Positions 35,980 to 44,058 of a stretch of 64,000 nucleotides of DNA are shown here, piece by piece. Origin of the DNA: Parvibaculum sp. Lineage in GTDB: Bacteria; Pseudomonadota; Alphaproteobacteria; Parvibaculales; Parvibaculaceae. The stretch lies in assembly GCA_031291615.1 (NCBI GenBank), contig JARLIS010000005.1:1-64000 (forward strand), written 5' to 3'. The position numbers and the translations under genes are program-made. The notes under the pieces were generated by a model. That model made no database searches, was not told where the DNA came from, and saw only the letters and a program-made list of their open reading frames with translations. Within the stretch, counting starts at the first letter, position 1. Each line of letters starts with the position of its first letter.

Positions 35980-37161
35980 ATGAGCAAGCTGCGCAGCGGT
36001 ATTTTCCTCGCGCCGTTTCACCCGGTCGATGAAGACCCGACGCTGGCGATCCGCCGCGATCTCGAACTCATCGAGTGGCTGGACAAGCAGGGCTTCGAGG
36101 AAGCCTGGATCGGCGAACATCACTCGGCGGGCTACGAAATCATTGCGAGCCCCGAACTCTTCATCGCCGCCGCCGCCGAACGCACCAGCCGCATCAAGCT
36201 CGGCACCGGCGTCGTCTCGCTGCCCTATCACAACCCGCTGATGGCGGCGAACCGCATCATCCAGCTCGACCATATGACGCGCGGCCGCGTCATGTTCGGC
36301 GTCGGCCCCGGCCTGCTGCCGTCCGACGCCCATATGCTCGGCATCGAAGTCGCCAAGCAACGCGACCGCATGGTGGAAGGGCTGGAAGTGATCCTGCGCC
36401 TCTTCAAGGGCGAGACGGTGACGGCGGAAACCGAATGGTTCAAGCTGCAAAACGCCAGGCTCCAGCTGAAGCCCTTCTCCGATCCGTACCCGGAAGTCGC
36501 CGTCGCAAGCTCGGTCACGCCGTCTGGCGGCAAGCTTGCGGGCAAGCACCAGCTCGGCATGCTCTGCGTCGCCGCCACGAATACGGCAGGCTATGACGCT
36601 CTCGCCATCAACTGGGATGTCGCGCAGAAGACCGCGATCGAGAACGGCCGCGTCATGGACCCCGGCGTGCTGCGCCTTGTCGGCCCCATGCATATCGCCG
36701 AAACCCGCGAGGAAGCCCGCGCCCAGGTGAAATATGGCTTCGCCAAGTGGCAGCATTATTTCGGCTCGATCAATCCGATGGGGCTCGAAGTCAAGGAAGG
36801 CAAGGACCCGATCGACACCATGATCGAAAGCGGTCAGGGCATCATCGGCACGCCCGACGACGCCATCGCCCAGATCGAGCGCCTGCAGAAGAAAATCCCC
36901 GGCTTCGGCGCCTACCTGATGCTCGCCCACAACTGGGCGAATTTCGAGGATACGAAGAAGTCCTACGAGCTTTTCGCCCGCCATGTGAAGCCGAAGTTCC
37001 ACAAGGCGAACGAGGCGCGCGAAGCCTCGCTGAAATGGGCGACGGAAAATGCCGGCGACTTCATCGGCCAGGCCATGAATGCCGCGATGCAGACGATCGT
37101 GAAACATCAGGCGGAAGAGGAAGCCAAGGCGAAGACCCGCGCCAAGCCCGCCGCCGACTGA
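35980..37161 (+). CDS. Luciferase-like (LLM) flavin-dependent monooxygenase (1)
   Basis: This 393-residue protein is of the bacterial luciferase-like family, which uses reduced FMN from a partner and O2. IEWLDKQGFEEAWIGEHHSA contains the family EHH motif. IKLGTGVVSLPYHNPLMAAN and GRVMFGVGPGLLPSD follow in the barrel. ADLIGTPDD-type ending (IIGTPDDAIAQIERLQ) is typical of the limonene-monooxygenase/alkanal group. It would oxygenate a hydrophobic ketone or terpene-like substrate. A close paralogue lies 30 bases downstream in the same operon. No flavin reductase gene is adjacent. Confidence 0.9.
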   Translation: MSKLRSGIFLAPFHPVDEDPTLAIRRDLELIEWLDKQGFEEAWIGEHHSAGYEIIASPELFIAAAAERTSRIKLGTGVVSLPYHNPLMAANRIIQLDHMTRGRVMFGVGPGLLPSDAHMLGIEVAKQRDRMVEGLEVILRLFKGETVTAETEWFKLQNARLQLKPFSDPYPEVAVASSVTPSGGKLAGKHQLGMLCVAATNTAGYDALAINWDVAQKTAIENGRVMDPGVLRLVGPMHIAETREEARAQVKYGFAKWQHYFGSINPMGLEVKEGKDPIDTMIESGQGIIGTPDDAIAQIERLQKKIPGFGAYLMLAHNWANFEDTKKSYELFARHVKPKFHKANEAREASLKWATENAGDFIGQAMNAAMQTIVKHQAEEEAKAKTRAKPAAD

Positions 37162-37191
37162 TCAAGAAATCGCAACCAGAGGAAACTGAAA

Positions 37192-38409
37192 ATGGCAGGA
37201 ACCAAACTCCGCTTCGGCGCCTTCATCGCGCCCTTCCATCCGCTGAACGAAAACCCGACGCTCTCGCTCGAGCGCGACATCGAGCTGATCCAGCACATGG
37301 ACCGGCTCGGCTATGACGAGGCCTGGATCGGCGAACACCACTCGGCGGGCTACGAGCTCATCGCTTCGCCGGAAGTCTTCATCGCGACCGTCGCCGAACG
37401 CACGAAGCACATCAAGCTCGGCACCGGCGTCTCCTCGCTTCCCTATCACCACCCGCTGATGCTCGCCGACCGCATCAACCAGCTCGACCACATCACGCGC
37501 GGCCGCGTGATGTTCGGCGTCGGCCCCGGCGCGCTGCCCTCCGACGCCTTCATGATGGGCATCGAAGTCGCCAAGCAGCGCGACATGATGGACGAGGCGC
37601 TGGACGCGATCGTGCCGCTGCTGCGCGGCGAGACGGTGACGAAGAAAACCGATTGGTTCACGCTCAACAATGCGCGCTTGCAGATGACGCCCTATTCGCG
37701 TCCCTCGGTCGAAATCGCCGTGGCAAGCCAGGTCTCGCCGACCGGCGCCAATGCGGCCGGCCGCCATGGCGTGGGCCTGCTCTCCATCGGCGCGACATCC
37801 GCCGGCGGCTTCAACGCGCTCGCCACCAACTGGGCGATCTGCGAGGATACGGCGAAGGACAACGGCAAGCAGGTCGCGCGCGACGCCTGGCGTCTCGTCG
37901 GTCCGGTGCATATCGCCGAGACCCGCGAAAAGGCGCGCGAGAATGTCCGCTTCGGCCTTGAGAAGTGGCTCTACTACTTCCGCGAAGTGGCGGCCCTGCC
38001 GCTCGCGCCGACCGACGGCACCGATCCCGTCGATGCGCTGATCGCCTCGGGCATGGCGGTCGTCGGCACGCCGGACGACGCCATCGCCCAGATCGAACGC
38101 CTGCAACAGCAGTCGGGCGGCTTCGGCGCATTCCTGCAAATGGCGCATAACTGGGCCGACTTCGAGAACACGAAGAAGTCCTACGAATTGATGGCGCGCT
38201 ATGTCTTCCCGCGCTTCCAGGAGCTGAACGTCAACCGCGAAGCCTCGCTCGACTGGGCCAAGAACAATCGCGAGACCTTCATGGGTCAGGCGATGATGGC
38301 GGTGGGCACGCGCGTCGCCCAGCACATCGAGAAGAAGGGCACGGAGAATATCCGCCCCGAAATCCTCGAAGCCATGGGCCTCGGCAAGAAGCCGGACGCC
38401 GCGCAGTAA
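37192..38409 (+). CDS. Luciferase-like (LLM) flavin-dependent monooxygenase (2)
   Basis: This 405-residue paralogue has the same motif order: YDEAWIGEHHSAGYELIASP, IKLGTGVSSLPYHHPLMLAD, GRVMFGVGPGALPSDAFMMG and VVGTPDDAIAQIERLQ. It begins GTKLRFGAFIAPFHPLNENP. The two proteins could form a heterodimer like LuxA/LuxB or be separate enzymes with overlapping range. It is preceded by AGGAAACTGAAA and ends before a strong terminator. Both probably fall under the TetR gene upstream. Confidence 0.9.
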   Translation: MAGTKLRFGAFIAPFHPLNENPTLSLERDIELIQHMDRLGYDEAWIGEHHSAGYELIASPEVFIATVAERTKHIKLGTGVSSLPYHHPLMLADRINQLDHITRGRVMFGVGPGALPSDAFMMGIEVAKQRDMMDEALDAIVPLLRGETVTKKTDWFTLNNARLQMTPYSRPSVEIAVASQVSPTGANAAGRHGVGLLSIGATSAGGFNALATNWAICEDTAKDNGKQVARDAWRLVGPVHIAETREKARENVRFGLEKWLYYFREVAALPLAPTDGTDPVDALIASGMAVVGTPDDAIAQIERLQQQSGGFGAFLQMAHNWADFENTKKSYELMARYVFPRFQELNVNREASLDWAKNNRETFMGQAMMAVGTRVAQHIEKKGTENIRPEILEAMGLGKKPDAAQ

Positions 38410-38433
38410 GCGTCCCGCACCCCGTAATGCAAA

Positions 38434-38460
38434 GGGCGGCTCATCGAGCCGCCCTTTTTG
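38434..38460 (+). terminator. Intrinsic terminator
   Basis: GGGCGGCTC, an ATC loop and GAGCCGCCC are followed by TTTTTG. It ends the monooxygenase operon and separates it from the convergent acyl-CoA synthetase. Confidence 0.93.
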
Positions 38461-38481
38461 TTTCGGAGCTTGCCGCTTTTC

Positions 38482-40281
38482 TCAGAGCTTGAATGCGCCC
38501 GAGCAGATCCTGTCGTGGAGATCCTTGTCGAGCGGCACGAATTTCTTTTCGGTCGGCGAATTGAAATAGACGGGATCGGCGATCTGGGAGAGATCGATCC
38601 CCTCCTTCACGAGCTCCACCTTGCGCTGCTTGAACGTGCCGGTCGTTTCCATTTCAGGCGAGAGCCGGAGGAAAATCGGCCGGGCATATTCCGGCAGTTC
38701 CTTGTCGATATGCTTGCGCAGCTTGTCGAGATCGAGCGAGGCGTCGCCGACGATGGAAGCCATGCCGGCCCGCCCGTCGGTGCCCGGAATCGCAACGCCA
38801 TAGACATTGGCTTCCTTGACGCCCGGGAAAACCGAGATCGCTTCCGACACTTCCGCCGTCGAGACGTTCTCGCCCTTCCAGCGGAAGGTGTCGCCGATGC
38901 GGTCGACGAAATAGAAATAGCCGAGCCTGTCCTGCTTCAGAAGGTCGCCCGTGCGGAACCACTGGTCGCCCTTCTCGAAGACGTCGCGCAGGATCTTCTT
39001 TTCCGTCTCTTCCTTCTTGGCATAGCCGTCGAAGCGGCCGGTCGGCGCATTGGGATCGTTGACGATCTTGCCGATGGCCTCGCCCGCCTCGCCCGGCTCG
39101 CATTTGATGCAGAAGCCGTCAGCCCCGCGCACAACCTGCTCGGTCTCGGTGTTGAAACGCACCAGCTCGACGTTGAACCGCTTCTTCGCCCAGGCCGGAA
39201 TGCGGCCGACGGCGCCGACCGTGCCGTCATAGTTGAGCAGCGCGACATTGCCTTCGGTCGCGCCATAGAACTCGATGATGCGCGGAATGCGGAACCGCTT
39301 CTGGAAGGCCGGCCAGATTTCCGGGCGAAGCCCGTTGCCGACGGCGAGCCTGATCCTGTGCTTGCGCTCGCCCTTCTGCTGTTCGCTGTTCAGCAGATAG
39401 CGGCAAAGCTCGCCGATGTACTGGAAGAGCGTCGCCTGATACTTGACGCAATCGGGGAAGAATTCGCGCGCCGAAAACTTGCGCCGGATGATGATCGAAC
39501 CGCCCACCGTCAGCACCGTGCCGACCGCGCAGACGCCGCCCGCCGAGTGATAGAGCGGCAGCACGCAATACATGCGGTCCGTCTCCTTGGCGTTCGCCGC
39601 CGCCGAGAAGCCGACCATCATGGTGAGAAGCCGCGCATGGGGAATGCGCGCGGCCTTCGGATTGCCCGTCGTGCCGCTCGTATAGATAAAGAGCGCATTG
39701 TCGTTGAGCGTGAGCTCCTTGCGAATATCGGCGGGAAGGTCGCCCGGCGACTGCGCGGCGAGTGCGGCGTCGAGATCCTGCGCGCCTTGCACCGCGCCGC
39801 CCGTCGCCCAGACCTGCATCGGATTTTCGAGCTGGTCGATCGCCGTCGCATAGGACGAGCCGAGCTCCGCGCCGAGCACGAGATGGCGCGCGCCTGAAAT
39901 GTTGAGACTATGGGCGAGCGGACCCTTCACGAGATTGGTGTTGATGAGCGCGGCCGAAGCGCCGACCTTCAGGATGCCGAGCCAGGCGACGAGATATTCC
40001 GCCCGGTTCTCCATCATCAGCGCGACGACATCGCCCCGGCCGATGCCTTGCGAGAGCGCCCAGCGCGCATAGCGATTGGCCTCGCCATTGTAGTCGCTAT
40101 AGGTGAGCTTCCGGTCTTCGAAATAGATGGCGACGTTCTTGCCTTTGGTTCTGGCGAGCGCTTCGACCGTATCGACAAAGGTATGGTTCGGCGTCTTGTA
40201 GATGTCGCCGAGCCGTTTCAGCGAGCGGAGCGCCGCCCTGAGATAGATGATCTCGTTTCTGATCCGCTTGAAAATACCCAT
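38482..40281 (-). CDS. Long-chain acyl-CoA synthetase (FadD6/FATP-like)
   Basis: This 599-residue ligase is of the very-long-chain acyl-CoA synthetase/FATP subgroup. FIYTSGTTGNPKAARIPHAR is the P-loop, IIEFYGATEGNVALLNYDG the FATP-specific adenine motif, and FYFVDRIGDTFRWKGENVST the hinge. ATG 40281 (MGIFKRIRNEIIYLRAAL) is preceded by GGAG. The first 26 residues are basic-hydrophobic and may contact the membrane. A longer in-frame start is rejected as unlike the family. It would activate long or very long chain fatty acids, including imported ones. Confidence 0.9.
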   Translation of the reverse strand: MGIFKRIRNEIIYLRAALRSLKRLGDIYKTPNHTFVDTVEALARTKGKNVAIYFEDRKLTYSDYNGEANRYARWALSQGIGRGDVVALMMENRAEYLVAWLGILKVGASAALINTNLVKGPLAHSLNISGARHLVLGAELGSSYATAIDQLENPMQVWATGGAVQGAQDLDAALAAQSPGDLPADIRKELTLNDNALFIYTSGTTGNPKAARIPHARLLTMMVGFSAAANAKETDRMYCVLPLYHSAGGVCAVGTVLTVGGSIIIRRKFSAREFFPDCVKYQATLFQYIGELCRYLLNSEQQKGERKHRIRLAVGNGLRPEIWPAFQKRFRIPRIIEFYGATEGNVALLNYDGTVGAVGRIPAWAKKRFNVELVRFNTETEQVVRGADGFCIKCEPGEAGEAIGKIVNDPNAPTGRFDGYAKKEETEKKILRDVFEKGDQWFRTGDLLKQDRLGYFYFVDRIGDTFRWKGENVSTAEVSEAISVFPGVKEANVYGVAIPGTDGRAGMASIVGDASLDLDKLRKHIDKELPEYARPIFLRLSPEMETTGTFKQRKVELVKEGIDLSQIADPVYFNSPTEKKFVPLDKDLHDRICSGAFKL

Positions 40282-40426
40282 GCCGCGCTCCGATCCCCCG
40301 AAATGCCGCGTTTTACGCGTGTCAGACGTGTTATGCCCGGCCCATGCCGCAACCGTCAAGAAAGAGGCGGCAGGTGATGACAGGCGGAGCTTTTCTCGCC
40401 ATCATCCGGCCCGCAAGCGAGGAACC

Positions 40427-40705
40427 ATGACGACAATTGAGGATTCCGGGGCCGGACGACCCGTCGAGATCGTTCTCGACGTGATGGGGCAGCAATGTCC
40501 CCTGCCGGTGCTGCGCGCGCGAAAGCGCCTGCTCAATCTCGAACCCGGCACGCTCCTGCGCGTCTTCACGACCGACCCCGTCTCGCGCATCGACATGCCG
40601 CATTTCTGCGCCGAGGTCGGGCATGAGCTTGTCGAAACGCGCGACCGCGGCGGCTGGGTCGAGTTCCTGATCCGGCGCGGCGCGGAAATCCGCACCGAAA
40701 GCTAG
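40427..40705 (+). CDS. TusA-family sulfur carrier/sulfurtransferase
   Basis: This 92-residue protein has the TusA signature GQQCPLPVLRARKRL, with the persulfide-carrying Cys24 and the CPxP motif. SRIDMPHFCAEVGHELVETR follows the usual fold (beta-alpha-beta-alpha-beta-beta). Members pass sulfur for tRNA thiolation, molybdenum cofactor or sulfur oxidation. ATG 40427 has a GAGGAA site. It converges on the GNAT gene: the two stop codons share the tetranucleotide CTAG at 40702-40705. Confidence 0.9.
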   Translation: MTTIEDSGAGRPVEIVLDVMGQQCPLPVLRARKRLLNLEPGTLLRVFTTDPVSRIDMPHFCAEVGHELVETRDRGGWVEFLIRRGAEIRTES

Positions 40706-41271
40706 CGGAATTCCTCGGCGAGAATGGCGTAGAGATATTCGTCGCGCCATCCCTCCTGAATGAGCTTCGAGGCGCGGAAAGCGCCTTCGCGCCGCATGCC
40801 GAGCTTCTCCATCACCCGCGCCGAGGCCTTGTTGCGCTGATCGCAGACGGCGACGATGCGCCGGAGCCCGAGTTCGTTGAAGCCCGCATCGAGCAGCGCC
40901 CATGCCGCTTCGACCGCAATGCCGTTGCCCCAGTAATCGGGATGAAGCGTGTAGCCGACCTCGCCCGTGCGGTTGTCGGCGTCGATGATGCGCAGGCCCG
41001 CGCCGCCGATGAGCGGCCCCTTGGGCCGGAGCACGATGGCGAGATCGTAGATGGTGCGCGGCCGCGTCCGCTGGTCTTCGAGAAAGCCGAGGATCGCGCC
41101 GCGCGTCTGCGCCAGAGTGTTCGGTCCCCAGATCATGTAGCGCGCCACATCCTCGCGCGAGGAATAGGCATGGACGGCTTCAAGGTCGCTCTTGCGGAAA
41201 TCGCGCAGCGCGATGCGCGGCGTCGCGATGGGAAGCGTCAGCGTCGGCGCGGCGCGCGTTCTCGGGCTCAT
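40702..41271 (-). CDS. GNAT-family N-acetyltransferase (RimJ/RimL-like)
   Basis: This 189-residue acetyltransferase is of the ribosomal-protein acetylase-like type. TPRIALRDFRKSDLEAVHAY begins it; HPDYWGNGIAVEAAWALLDA is the acetyl-CoA motif (variant of RxxGxG with WGNGIA) and NKASARVMEKLGMRREGAFR closes the domain. It typically acetylates alpha-amino groups or small molecules. Its ATG overlaps the stop of the ArsC-like gene (ATGA), so it is second in that two-gene unit. Confidence 0.88.
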   Translation of the reverse strand: MSPRTRAAPTLTLPIATPRIALRDFRKSDLEAVHAYSSREDVARYMIWGPNTLAQTRGAILGFLEDQRTRPRTIYDLAIVLRPKGPLIGGAGLRIIDADNRTGEVGYTLHPDYWGNGIAVEAAWALLDAGFNELGLRRIVAVCDQRNKASARVMEKLGMRREGAFRASKLIQEGWRDEYLYAILAEEFR

Positions 41272-41621
41272 GCCGACACCGCCTTCAGCGCCGCCTTTTC
41301 CGCCTCGCGAAAACCGACGACGATCTTGCCCACCGCCTCGAAGACGGGCCGCTTGATGAGCGCGGGGTGGGCGGCCATCAGCGCCAGCGCGCGCGGCCCG
41401 GTGAGGCCGTCCTTCTCCGCGTCGGAAAGTTCGCGCCAGGTCGTGCTCGCCTTGTTGAGAAGTTTCTCCCAACCCGCGGCTTCGGCGAAGCGCGCAATGT
41501 CGGCCCGCGTGATCCCGTCCGCCCGGACATCGTGAAAGCGATGCGCGATGCCCTCGGCCTTGAGCCAGCCGAGCGCCTTGCGGCAGGTGTCGCAGTTCTT
41601 CAAGCCGTAAACGGTAATCAA
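41268..41621 (-). CDS. ArsC/Spx-family (YffB-like) reductase
   Basis: This 117-residue thioredoxin-fold protein begins MITVYGLKNCDTCRKALGWL; Cys10 and Cys13 make a CxxC. KASTTWRELSDAEKDGLTGP and HPALIKRPVFEAVGKIVVGF are the family blocks; the latter aligns with the arsenate reductase substrate region but lacks several arsenate-binding Arg residues. It is thus nearer YffB than true ArsC; a glutathione-linked thiol reductase role is more likely than arsenate reduction. It is cotranscribed with the GNAT gene. Confidence 0.87.
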   Translation of the reverse strand: MITVYGLKNCDTCRKALGWLKAEGIAHRFHDVRADGITRADIARFAEAAGWEKLLNKASTTWRELSDAEKDGLTGPRALALMAAHPALIKRPVFEAVGKIVVGFREAEKAALKAVSA

Positions 41622-41661
41622 ACCGGCCCCCGCCCCGCATGGCGCGCCTGAAGGCCGCCAG

Positions 41662-41693
41662 AAAAAATGCCCCGGGATTTTAACCCCGGGGCA
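41662..41693 (-). terminator. Intrinsic terminator
   Basis: TGCCCCGGG and CCCGGGGCA form a 9-bp stem with an 8-base AT-rich loop. On the minus strand it is followed by six T. It lies 42 bases after the COQ4-like stop codon. Confidence 0.9.
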
Positions 41694-41734
41694 CTCAACA
41701 TATCAGGATTGGCGGGCGGCGCGAGCGGCCGGCT

Positions 41735-42544
41735 TCAGGCGGCTTTCTTCTGCTCGCCGTAAATCTTGCCTTCGAGAGCGGAGGTGACGGGCTCGATCGC
41801 GCGATAAACGGCGGGCACATCCATGCCGAGCGTCGCGCGCACTTCTTCAAGCGGCTTGTCGAGAAGCGCTTCCCAATCGGCGGCCGGGAACCAGCTCGCC
41901 TTCTTGCCGAGGCGGTAGCCTTCGCGCACCGCGCGCCAGACGCCGGCCTTCGGCGCTTCCTTATGGGCGACGCGCGCGCCCATCAGCACGATGAAGCCGA
42001 TGCCGCGATTGCGCGTCTGGGCGTAATAGAAGGCAAGCTGCGACAATTCGCCGAGGCCGTCGCGGCCATAGCTCGTCGTGACATGCCAGAGGTCGTGGCT
42101 GTCGCGCATCCGGTCGCCGAAGATGCGGGCCTCTTCCGGACGGTCGCCGCGATGCGGCGCTTCCTGGCTCGCTTCGACAAGACCGTCCGCCGTCAGGTTC
42201 TCCTCGGCCATGAACTCGTAATAGGCCCTGCCGAGCGTGCCTTCGGGCAGACGCTTCAGGCGCTCGCGGTCGTTCAGGAGCGCGATCAGATCGCGCTTCT
42301 CGGTGACGATGCGCCGTCCGGTTTCCGTCGCCATGAACTTGTTGAACATGCGCTCGTCGGCGCCGCCCGACAGCGCGTCGATGATCTTGAAGACCTGACC
42401 CGTGTCTTCCTTGTCGGCGATCAGCGCCTTGATGGCGCGCCATGCCTTGAGGGGTTCGATCCGCTTGCGGACCGGCTTGGCCTTTGCTTCTTTGGAACGA
42501 TCGACGGACATGCTGTTATTGGTCGCATCGTGAGCGGTCGTCAT
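41735..42544 (-). CDS. coq4: COQ4-family ubiquinone biosynthesis protein
   Basis: This 269-residue protein carries the COQ4 signature: FGDRMRDSHDLWHVTTSYGR with the zinc-type HDxxH at residues 150-154, then LGELSQLAFYYAQTRNRGIG. GTLGRAYYEFMAEENLTADG precedes it. COQ4 organises or acts in ubiquinone synthesis and has been linked to C1 decarboxylation/hydroxylation of the ring. A polar 30-residue lead precedes the domain, and ATG 42511 is an alternative start. It is divergent from a TetR gene with a TGACATTGATGTCA palindrome between them, and ends in a strong terminator. A COQ7 gene lies at 56949. Confidence 0.88.
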   Translation of the reverse strand: MTTAHDATNNSMSVDRSKEAKAKPVRKRIEPLKAWRAIKALIADKEDTGQVFKIIDALSGGADERMFNKFMATETGRRIVTEKRDLIALLNDRERLKRLPEGTLGRAYYEFMAEENLTADGLVEASQEAPHRGDRPEEARIFGDRMRDSHDLWHVTTSYGRDGLGELSQLAFYYAQTRNRGIGFIVLMGARVAHKEAPKAGVWRAVREGYRLGKKASWFPAADWEALLDKPLEEVRATLGMDVPAVYRAIEPVTSALEGKIYGEQKKAA

Positions 42545-42610
42545 GGCATCACTACCCTTGCTATGATGGCCCCAGCCGGGGTTTCGATCTGAAACCTATT
42601 TAGACATTAC

Positions 42611-42624
42611 TGACATTGATGTCA
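42611..42624. promoter_or_regulatory. Palindrome TGACATTGATGTCA, candidate TetR operator
   Basis: A perfect 14-base inverted repeat lies in the 103-base divergent region between COQ4 and the TetR gene. Outer arms CTATTT and AAATAG extend the symmetry imperfectly. It is 23 bases before the TetR start codon. Confidence 0.6.
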
Positions 42625-42647
42625 ATAACAAATAGAGGACGTCCGAT

Positions 42648-43346
42648 TTGAGCAGCGCCGCCAAGACCAGCCTGCATCCCGCCCTGCGGGAGGCCGGTGC
42701 AGCGCCTGACGCCAAACGCGAGCCGAAGCGCATCCGCCGCTCCGCCGGCGAGGCGCGCCGCCTCATCCTTGACGCCGCCGAAGAACGGCTGGCGACGCAA
42801 GGCCCCGAGGGCATCCGCCTTCAGGACATTGCGCGCGACGTGGGTATTTCCCACCCCGCGATCCTCCATCATTTCGAAAGCCGCGAAGGCCTCGTCAAGG
42901 CGCTCATCGCCCGCACCTCCGACCAGCTCCGCGACAAGATGCTGGCGGCGCTGAAAAGCGACGACACGACCTCCGAAGCGAACGAGCTCATCGGCAATGT
43001 CTTCGAGGCCCTGAGCGACCGCGGCACGGCACGGCTTCTGTCATGGATGCTGCTGACGGGGCGCGCGGCAAACAGCGGCGCATCGAGCTCGCTGATGACG
43101 GAAATCGCCGACGAGCTGCATCAGCGCCGCAGCGACGCCGCGGCGAAAACCGGCGCTTCCGCCCCCGACCGCGAAGACACGCTGTTCATGGCGATGCTGA
43201 CCGTGAACGCGGCTTTCGGCGACGCGATCATCGGCCGTTATCTGGCGGAAGAAGCCGGCCTCGACCATGAAGGCGTCAACCGCTTCCGCCTCTGGTTCGC
43301 CAAGCTGCTGCGCGACCACGTCGATGGGCCCGAGACAAAGCGCTGA
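42648..43346 (+). CDS. TetR-family transcriptional regulator
   Basis: This 232-residue regulator has an unusually long polar N-terminal arm before the helix-turn-helix (RRLILDAAEERLATQGPEGI, RLQDIARDVGISHPAILHHF). The ligand domain has a stretch LSWMLLTGRAANSGASSSLM. The start is TTG at 42648, behind GAGG; no ATG or GTG fits. The palindrome at 42611 suggests it controls itself and the divergent COQ4-like gene. Control of quinone synthesis by a TetR factor would be unusual; the ligand is unknown. Confidence 0.87.
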   Translation: MSSAAKTSLHPALREAGAAPDAKREPKRIRRSAGEARRLILDAAEERLATQGPEGIRLQDIARDVGISHPAILHHFESREGLVKALIARTSDQLRDKMLAALKSDDTTSEANELIGNVFEALSDRGTARLLSWMLLTGRAANSGASSSLMTEIADELHQRRSDAAAKTGASAPDREDTLFMAMLTVNAAFGDAIIGRYLAEEAGLDHEGVNRFRLWFAKLLRDHVDGPETKR

Positions 43347-43542
43347 GGCGGTTTTCGACGCCGCCGTCGGAAGCCGGCCGCGTTTTCGACTGCGGGCGGA
43401 ACCAGTTGCGAATGCGACTCACGCCCTGAAACGTCCGTTTTAAACGCCAAAGCCGCAAAAAACCGCATAATTTCGCCGAATTATGTTCAGGTCGCCAATT
43501 GACGGCCGGCCTCGGGCTCTACATATCTCTGCCCAGACAATG

Positions 43543-43555
43543 ATTGCCTAGGCAG
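43543..43555. promoter_or_regulatory. MarR-type operator ATTGCCTAGGCAG
   Basis: TGCCTAGGCA is a perfect 10-base palindrome, in a TTGCC-TAG-GCAx context common for MarR-family sites. It ends 4 bases before the MarR start codon, so binding would block its own transcription or translation start and the efflux operon behind it. Confidence 0.65.
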
Positions 43556-43559
43556 CGAA

Positions 43560-44030
43560 ATGACCGAACCCTTCTATCGTCCCGACACCTACAAGGCCAA
43601 GTCGGCCATAAGCTACCTCGTGCGGCGGTCCCACAATCTCCTGACGCCGAAGCTCGAGGCGCTGTTCGAGAGACAGGGCTTCACCTTCTCCCAATGGGCG
43701 GTGCTGATGCATCTGCGTGACGGGCTGGCCGATACGGCCGCCGACATCGCGCGCAGCTTCCACCACGACGGCGGTGCGATGACGCGCATCATCGACCAGC
43801 TTGAGGCGCGCAACCTGATCGAACGCAAGCGCTGCTGCGAGGATCGCCGCGTCGTCCGGCTGAAGCTGACGCCCGAGGGAGCGCGCACCGTCGAGACGCT
43901 GATCCCCCTCGTCGCCGATTTTCTCAATCAGGTCGTCGCCGATTTCACCCGCGAGGAAGCGGAACAACTTCTCCGCCTGATGACGAAACTGATCGCCGGG
44001 CTGGAAAGCCTGGACAAGCCCACAGCGTAA
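43560..44030 (+). CDS. MarR-family regulator of the efflux operon
   Basis: This 156-residue winged-helix protein has the MarR core: FTFSQWAVLMHLRDGLADTA, DIARSFHHDGGAMTRIIDQL and the wing ERKRCCEDRRVVRLKLTPEG. The adjacent Cys-Cys in the wing could sense oxidants, but this is inference. It heads the run MarR-NodT-EmrA-EmrB, with 28 bases to the next gene, and its operator-like palindrome overlaps the leader. It should act as repressor relieved by an aromatic or lipophilic drug, as MarR/EmrR do. Confidence 0.9.
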   Translation: MTEPFYRPDTYKAKSAISYLVRRSHNLLTPKLEALFERQGFTFSQWAVLMHLRDGLADTAADIARSFHHDGGAMTRIIDQLEARNLIERKRCCEDRRVVRLKLTPEGARTVETLIPLVADFLNQVVADFTREEAEQLLRLMTKLIAGLESLDKPTA

Positions 44031-44058
44031 CGAACCGAGACAAAGGCTGGAGCAAGCC

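Noticed and set aside
41268..41621. Arsenate resistance gene
   Set aside because: Arsenate-binding Arg residues are not clearly kept and no ars genes are adjacent; YffB-like is safer.
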